DNA of 6,692 nucleotides from an uncultured Lachnospiraceae bacterium (GTDB taxonomy: Bacteria; Bacillota_A; Clostridia; Lachnospirales; Lachnospiraceae): assembly GCA_902796775.1 (NCBI GenBank), contig CADBQK010000462.1, positions 1 to 6,692 on the forward strand. Direction: 5' to 3'. Both the position numbers and the translations under genes were made by a program. Shown piece after piece: positions 4,354 through 6,692 of this stretch. The stretch's first letter is position 1; each line of letters begins with the position of its first letter. Below the pieces are notes generated by a model that worked only from the letters and a program-made list of their open reading frames with translations, was not told the origin of the DNA and did not search any database.

Positions 4354-6378
4354 ATGAATAACAAAACAGTAAACGAACTGATAAATGAAAAATCCCCCTA
4401 CCTGCTTCAGCACGCTCATAATCCGGTAAACTGGTATCCGTGGGGGAGCAAAGCATTTGAGCTGGCCGGACAACTGGACAGACCTGTTTTCCTGTCGATC
4501 GGTTACAGCACCTGCCACTGGTGCCACGTAATGGCTCATGAGTCATTTGAAGATCCGGAAGTCGCAGAGCTGCTCAATGATCATTTTATCTGCATCAAAG
4601 TCGACCGCGAAGAGAGACCGGATGTAGATTCCGTGTATATGAAAGTTTGCCAGGCACTCACAGGTGCCGGAGGATGGCCTCTTACGATCATGATGGATGC
4701 TGAGCAGAAACCCTTTTTTGCCGCCACCTACATACACAAAAGGAGTACTTATGCTGCTGCAGGCCTGATGGATCTGCTCCCGGCTGTTGCAGAGCGCTGG
4801 ACTCACGATAGAGACAGCCTCAAATTGGCAGGAGACAGGATATATGATTTCCTGAATCAGGAGCAGAGCCCGCCAGCTGCAAAAAGCTCTCCGAAAGAGA
4901 TGATCCGGTCAGCATTTATGCAGCTGCGTTCCCGATTTGATGAGATAAATGGAGGTTTTGGCAGTGCTCCCAAATTCCCCATGCCGCACCAGCTGCTGTT
5001 TCTCTTAAGATATCACCAGCTTGAAGGACAGCCGTATGCCTGCTGCATGGTCATAAAAACCCTGGAACAGATGTACAGAGGAGGAATATTTGACCATATC
5101 GGCGGAGGATTTTCCCGCTACTCGACAGATCCGTACTGGCTCGTACCCCATTTTGAAAAAATGCTCTATGATAATGCATTGCTTGGACTCGTGTATTCGG
5201 AGGCATATGCTGTTACACAAGATGTCCTTTTCAAAGATATTGCCTGCAGATGCTTTGATTATATTTTGAAAGAGATGAAGGATCAGGCAGGCGGCTTCTG
5301 CTCTGCCCAGGATGCAGACAGTGAAGGGATCGAAGGCAGTTATTATACTTTTTCACCGGAAGAGATCCTTTCGGCAACCTCAACTGAGACAGGACAGGAG
5401 TTCTGCAGACGTTACGGGATCACAGAAAAGGGGAATTTTGAAGGAAAATCCATACCGAATCTGCTGGACCAGCCTGCTTACCGTTCTGCCGGCGACGGTA
5501 TGGAAGCTGTCATAAATACCCTGTACCAATACAGACTCGAAAGAACAAAACTTCATAAAGATGATAAAGAACTGGCCTCCTGGAACTGCCTGATGATAGC
5601 TGCCCTTGCCCGGTCTTGTGTACTGCTTGGCAAAGATGAATACTTAAGCGAGGCAAAATGTGCGCAGAGTGTATTTGAAAAGCATTTCTCCGCAGCTGAT
5701 GGCTCTCTTAAACTGAGATGGAGAGAAGGCGAAGCTGCATTTGATGGACATCTTGATGATTATGCCTTCTATGCCTGGGCATTACTGGAGCTCTACAGGG
5801 TTACATACAATGTAAAATACCTGTCTAAAGCAATCGGAACAATGGAACTTACTATTCGTAAATTCTATGATGAAAAGGGCGGGTTTTATCTGTATGCCGG
5901 GGACACTGAGCAGCTGATCAGCAGACCAAAGGATACCTATGACGGAGCAATGCCGTCAGGAAATTCTGTCTGTGCCCTGGTGCTGGGCAGATTATGGAAA
6001 CTGACCGGTGATAATAAATGGCACGGGATATTCCGGAAACATATGGACTATCTATATAAAAGTATGGGGGAATATCCTTCAGGAGCTGCATTTGCCCTGC
6101 TTGCAGGGTTGGAAGACTCCTATCCGTCCCGTGAACTTGTTTGTGTCGGATTGCAGAATGATATGGAAAAAGAATTAAAAGACCTCCATCTGCCGTCCAT
6201 CCCCAATATCCATGTAATCATGAAAACCAGGGACAATGCAGATGAGCTTGCTGCAGCAGTTCCATACACAAAAGAATATCCCCTGCCGGGGGAAGAAGAA
6301 GGGAATATGTATTATCTGTGCAGCAGCGGTGCCTGTATGCAGCCATGCGGCATTGAAACACTGAGAAAAATCATATAA
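4354..6378 (+). CDS. yyaL: YyaL/SPATA20-type protein: DUF255 thioredoxin-fold domain plus six-hairpin glycosidase-like domain
   Basis: The 674-residue product is full length for this conserved family. The N-terminal thioredoxin-like domain (about 1-165) carries [17 protein letters not shown] (14-30), the CHWCH motif with C54 and C57, KVDREERPD (82-90) and GGWPL (106-110). The rest is an alpha-helical, six-hairpin glycosidase-like part with [10 protein letters not shown] (from 200), [11 protein letters not shown] (from 247), SAQDADSEG (around 320), [10 protein letters not shown] (402-411) and AMPSGNS further on. The C-terminus has three cysteines (C656, C661, C665). Homologues occur from bacteria to humans; the biochemical role is not settled, and a thiol redox function linked to a sugar-binding fold is only suggested. 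No signal peptide is seen, so it is probably cytoplasmic. A weak GGTGA site precedes ATG 4354 by 6 nt. It ends at a strong terminator and shows no functional tie to the SH3 genes. Confidence 0.9.
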   Translation: MNNKTVNELINEKSPYLLQHAHNPVNWYPWGSKAFELAGQLDRPVFLSIGYSTCHWCHVMAHESFEDPEVAELLNDHFICIKVDREERPDVDSVYMKVCQALTGAGGWPLTIMMDAEQKPFFAATYIHKRSTYAAAGLMDLLPAVAERWTHDRDSLKLAGDRIYDFLNQEQSPPAAKSSPKEMIRSAFMQLRSRFDEINGGFGSAPKFPMPHQLLFLLRYHQLEGQPYACCMVIKTLEQMYRGGIFDHIGGGFSRYSTDPYWLVPHFEKMLYDNALLGLVYSEAYAVTQDVLFKDIACRCFDYILKEMKDQAGGFCSAQDADSEGIEGSYYTFSPEEILSATSTETGQEFCRRYGITEKGNFEGKSIPNLLDQPAYRSAGDGMEAVINTLYQYRLERTKLHKDDKELASWNCLMIAALARSCVLLGKDEYLSEAKCAQSVFEKHFSAADGSLKLRWREGEAAFDGHLDDYAFYAWALLELYRVTYNVKYLSKAIGTMELTIRKFYDEKGGFYLYAGDTEQLISRPKDTYDGAMPSGNSVCALVLGRLWKLTGDNKWHGIFRKHMDYLYKSMGEYPSGAAFALLAGLEDSYPSRELVCVGLQNDMEKELKDLHLPSIPNIHVIMKTRDNADELAAAVPYTKEYPLPGEEEGNMYYLCSSGACMQPCGIETLRKII

Positions 6379-6415
6379 TACCGGATCCCGCTCAAACTGT
6401 CATAATTAAAAATAA

Positions 6416-6466
6416 GCCGGTTATACTTTACACTTTCGTAAATCGTATAACCGGCCTGTTTTGTTT
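6416..6466. terminator. Bidirectional intrinsic terminator between convergent genes
   Basis: GCCGGTTATAC (6416-6426) and GTATAACCGGC (6445-6455) pair perfectly over 11 bp, extended inside by TTTAC/GTAAA. The plus side is followed by ctgttttgttt and the minus side by ttatttttaatt, so it can end both the yyaL-like gene and the convergent regulator gene. Confidence 0.85.
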
Positions 6467-6509
6467 AAAATATGTCTAATTACGGATCGTCATACACAGG
6501 ATCTTCTAT

Positions 6510-6692
6510 TTACAGATTCCCGCTGATCCGGTCCATATAAGACTCTGTCATACTTGCCCATGAATAGGCATTCATATACTCTCCGTGATAGGCATTTACT
6601 GCATCTATATCGCCATCAAAGAAGCGGTACAGGTCACAGTCAAAATACTCCGGAACCACGCGCATGGATCCTTTCTGTAATTCAAATATTTC
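6510..6692 (-). CDS. C-terminal end of a SARP/OmpR-type winged-helix response regulator (partial)
   Basis: The minus strand is open from the window edge to a TAA at 6512-6510, giving 60 residues. It starts with EIFELQKGSMRVVPEYFDCD, which resembles the last strands of a transcriptional-regulator winged helix, where a K-x-x-x-x-V-x-P segment is followed by (V/F)DCD. It continues with LYRFFDGDIDAVNAY, then HGEYMNAYSWASMTE, which matches the Y-x-GEY-x5-W pattern found at the start of bacterial transcriptional activation (BTAD) regions. Clostridial response regulators of the receiver plus SARP-like type often end in this way. The N-terminal receiver and most of the DNA-binding domain are outside the window, so the assignment rests on this tail. 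The gene is convergent with the yyaL-like gene and shares its terminator. Confidence 0.65.
   Translation of the reverse strand, partial: EIFELQKGSMRVVPEYFDCDLYRFFDGDIDAVNAYHGEYMNAYSWASMTESYMDRISGNL

Noticed and set aside
4466..4480. GGACA repeated inside the yyaL-like gene, resembling the promoter heptamers
   Set aside because: The period is 9 bp, not 11, there is no -10 at the right distance, and it lies within conserved coding sequence.
1..6692. CRISPR arrays, tRNA or rRNA genes, insertion sequences
   Set aside because: No spaced short repeats, no cloverleaf or rRNA-like stretches, and no transposase frame or terminal repeats were seen on either strand.

Overview
This window looks like chromosomal DNA from a low-to-mid GC Gram-positive gut-type anaerobe (Clostridia, probably Lachnospiraceae-like). 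The reasons are strong AGGAGG ribosome binding sites, compact hairpin terminators with T runs, an end fragment of a superoxide-reductase-like iron domain, a PucR-type regulator, and a SARP/OmpR-type winged-helix regulator tail of a kind common in that group. The assignment is inferred from these traits; no marker gene is present.

Layout. Positions 1-222 hold the end of a protein with a desulfoferrodoxin/superoxide-reductase-like domain. Three paralogous small genes follow at 357-629, 3093-3365 and 3955-4230. Each encodes an 18-residue double-glycine leader followed by a single bacterial SH3 domain of about 72 residues. Each is preceded by the same 38-bp promoter block (255-292, 2982-3019, 3851-3888) with two heptamers repeated at an 11-bp period and a -10-like hexamer. 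A fourth double-glycine precursor, unrelated in its mature part, lies at 3430-3714 directly behind the second SH3 gene. Between the first and second copies lie a 57-residue minus-strand protein (778-951), a PucR-type regulator (1100-2272) and a nitroreductase-like flavoprotein (2308-2895), the last two probably co-transcribed. After the third copy come a full-length YyaL/SPATA20-type thioredoxin-fold protein (4354-6378) and, convergently, the end of a SARP/OmpR-type response regulator (6510-6692, minus).

How it may work. The precursors look like cargo for an ABC exporter with a C39 peptidase (PCAT type) that cuts after Gly-Gly and releases SH3 mini-proteins outside the cell. No such exporter is in the window. 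The shared promoter block suggests one regulator controls all copies. The 11-bp repeat period fits winged-helix regulators of the PhoB/SARP type, and one such regulator ends in this window, but a link between them is only a hypothesis. The most notable content is this dispersed, co-regulated family of leader-bearing, cysteine-free SH3 proteins.
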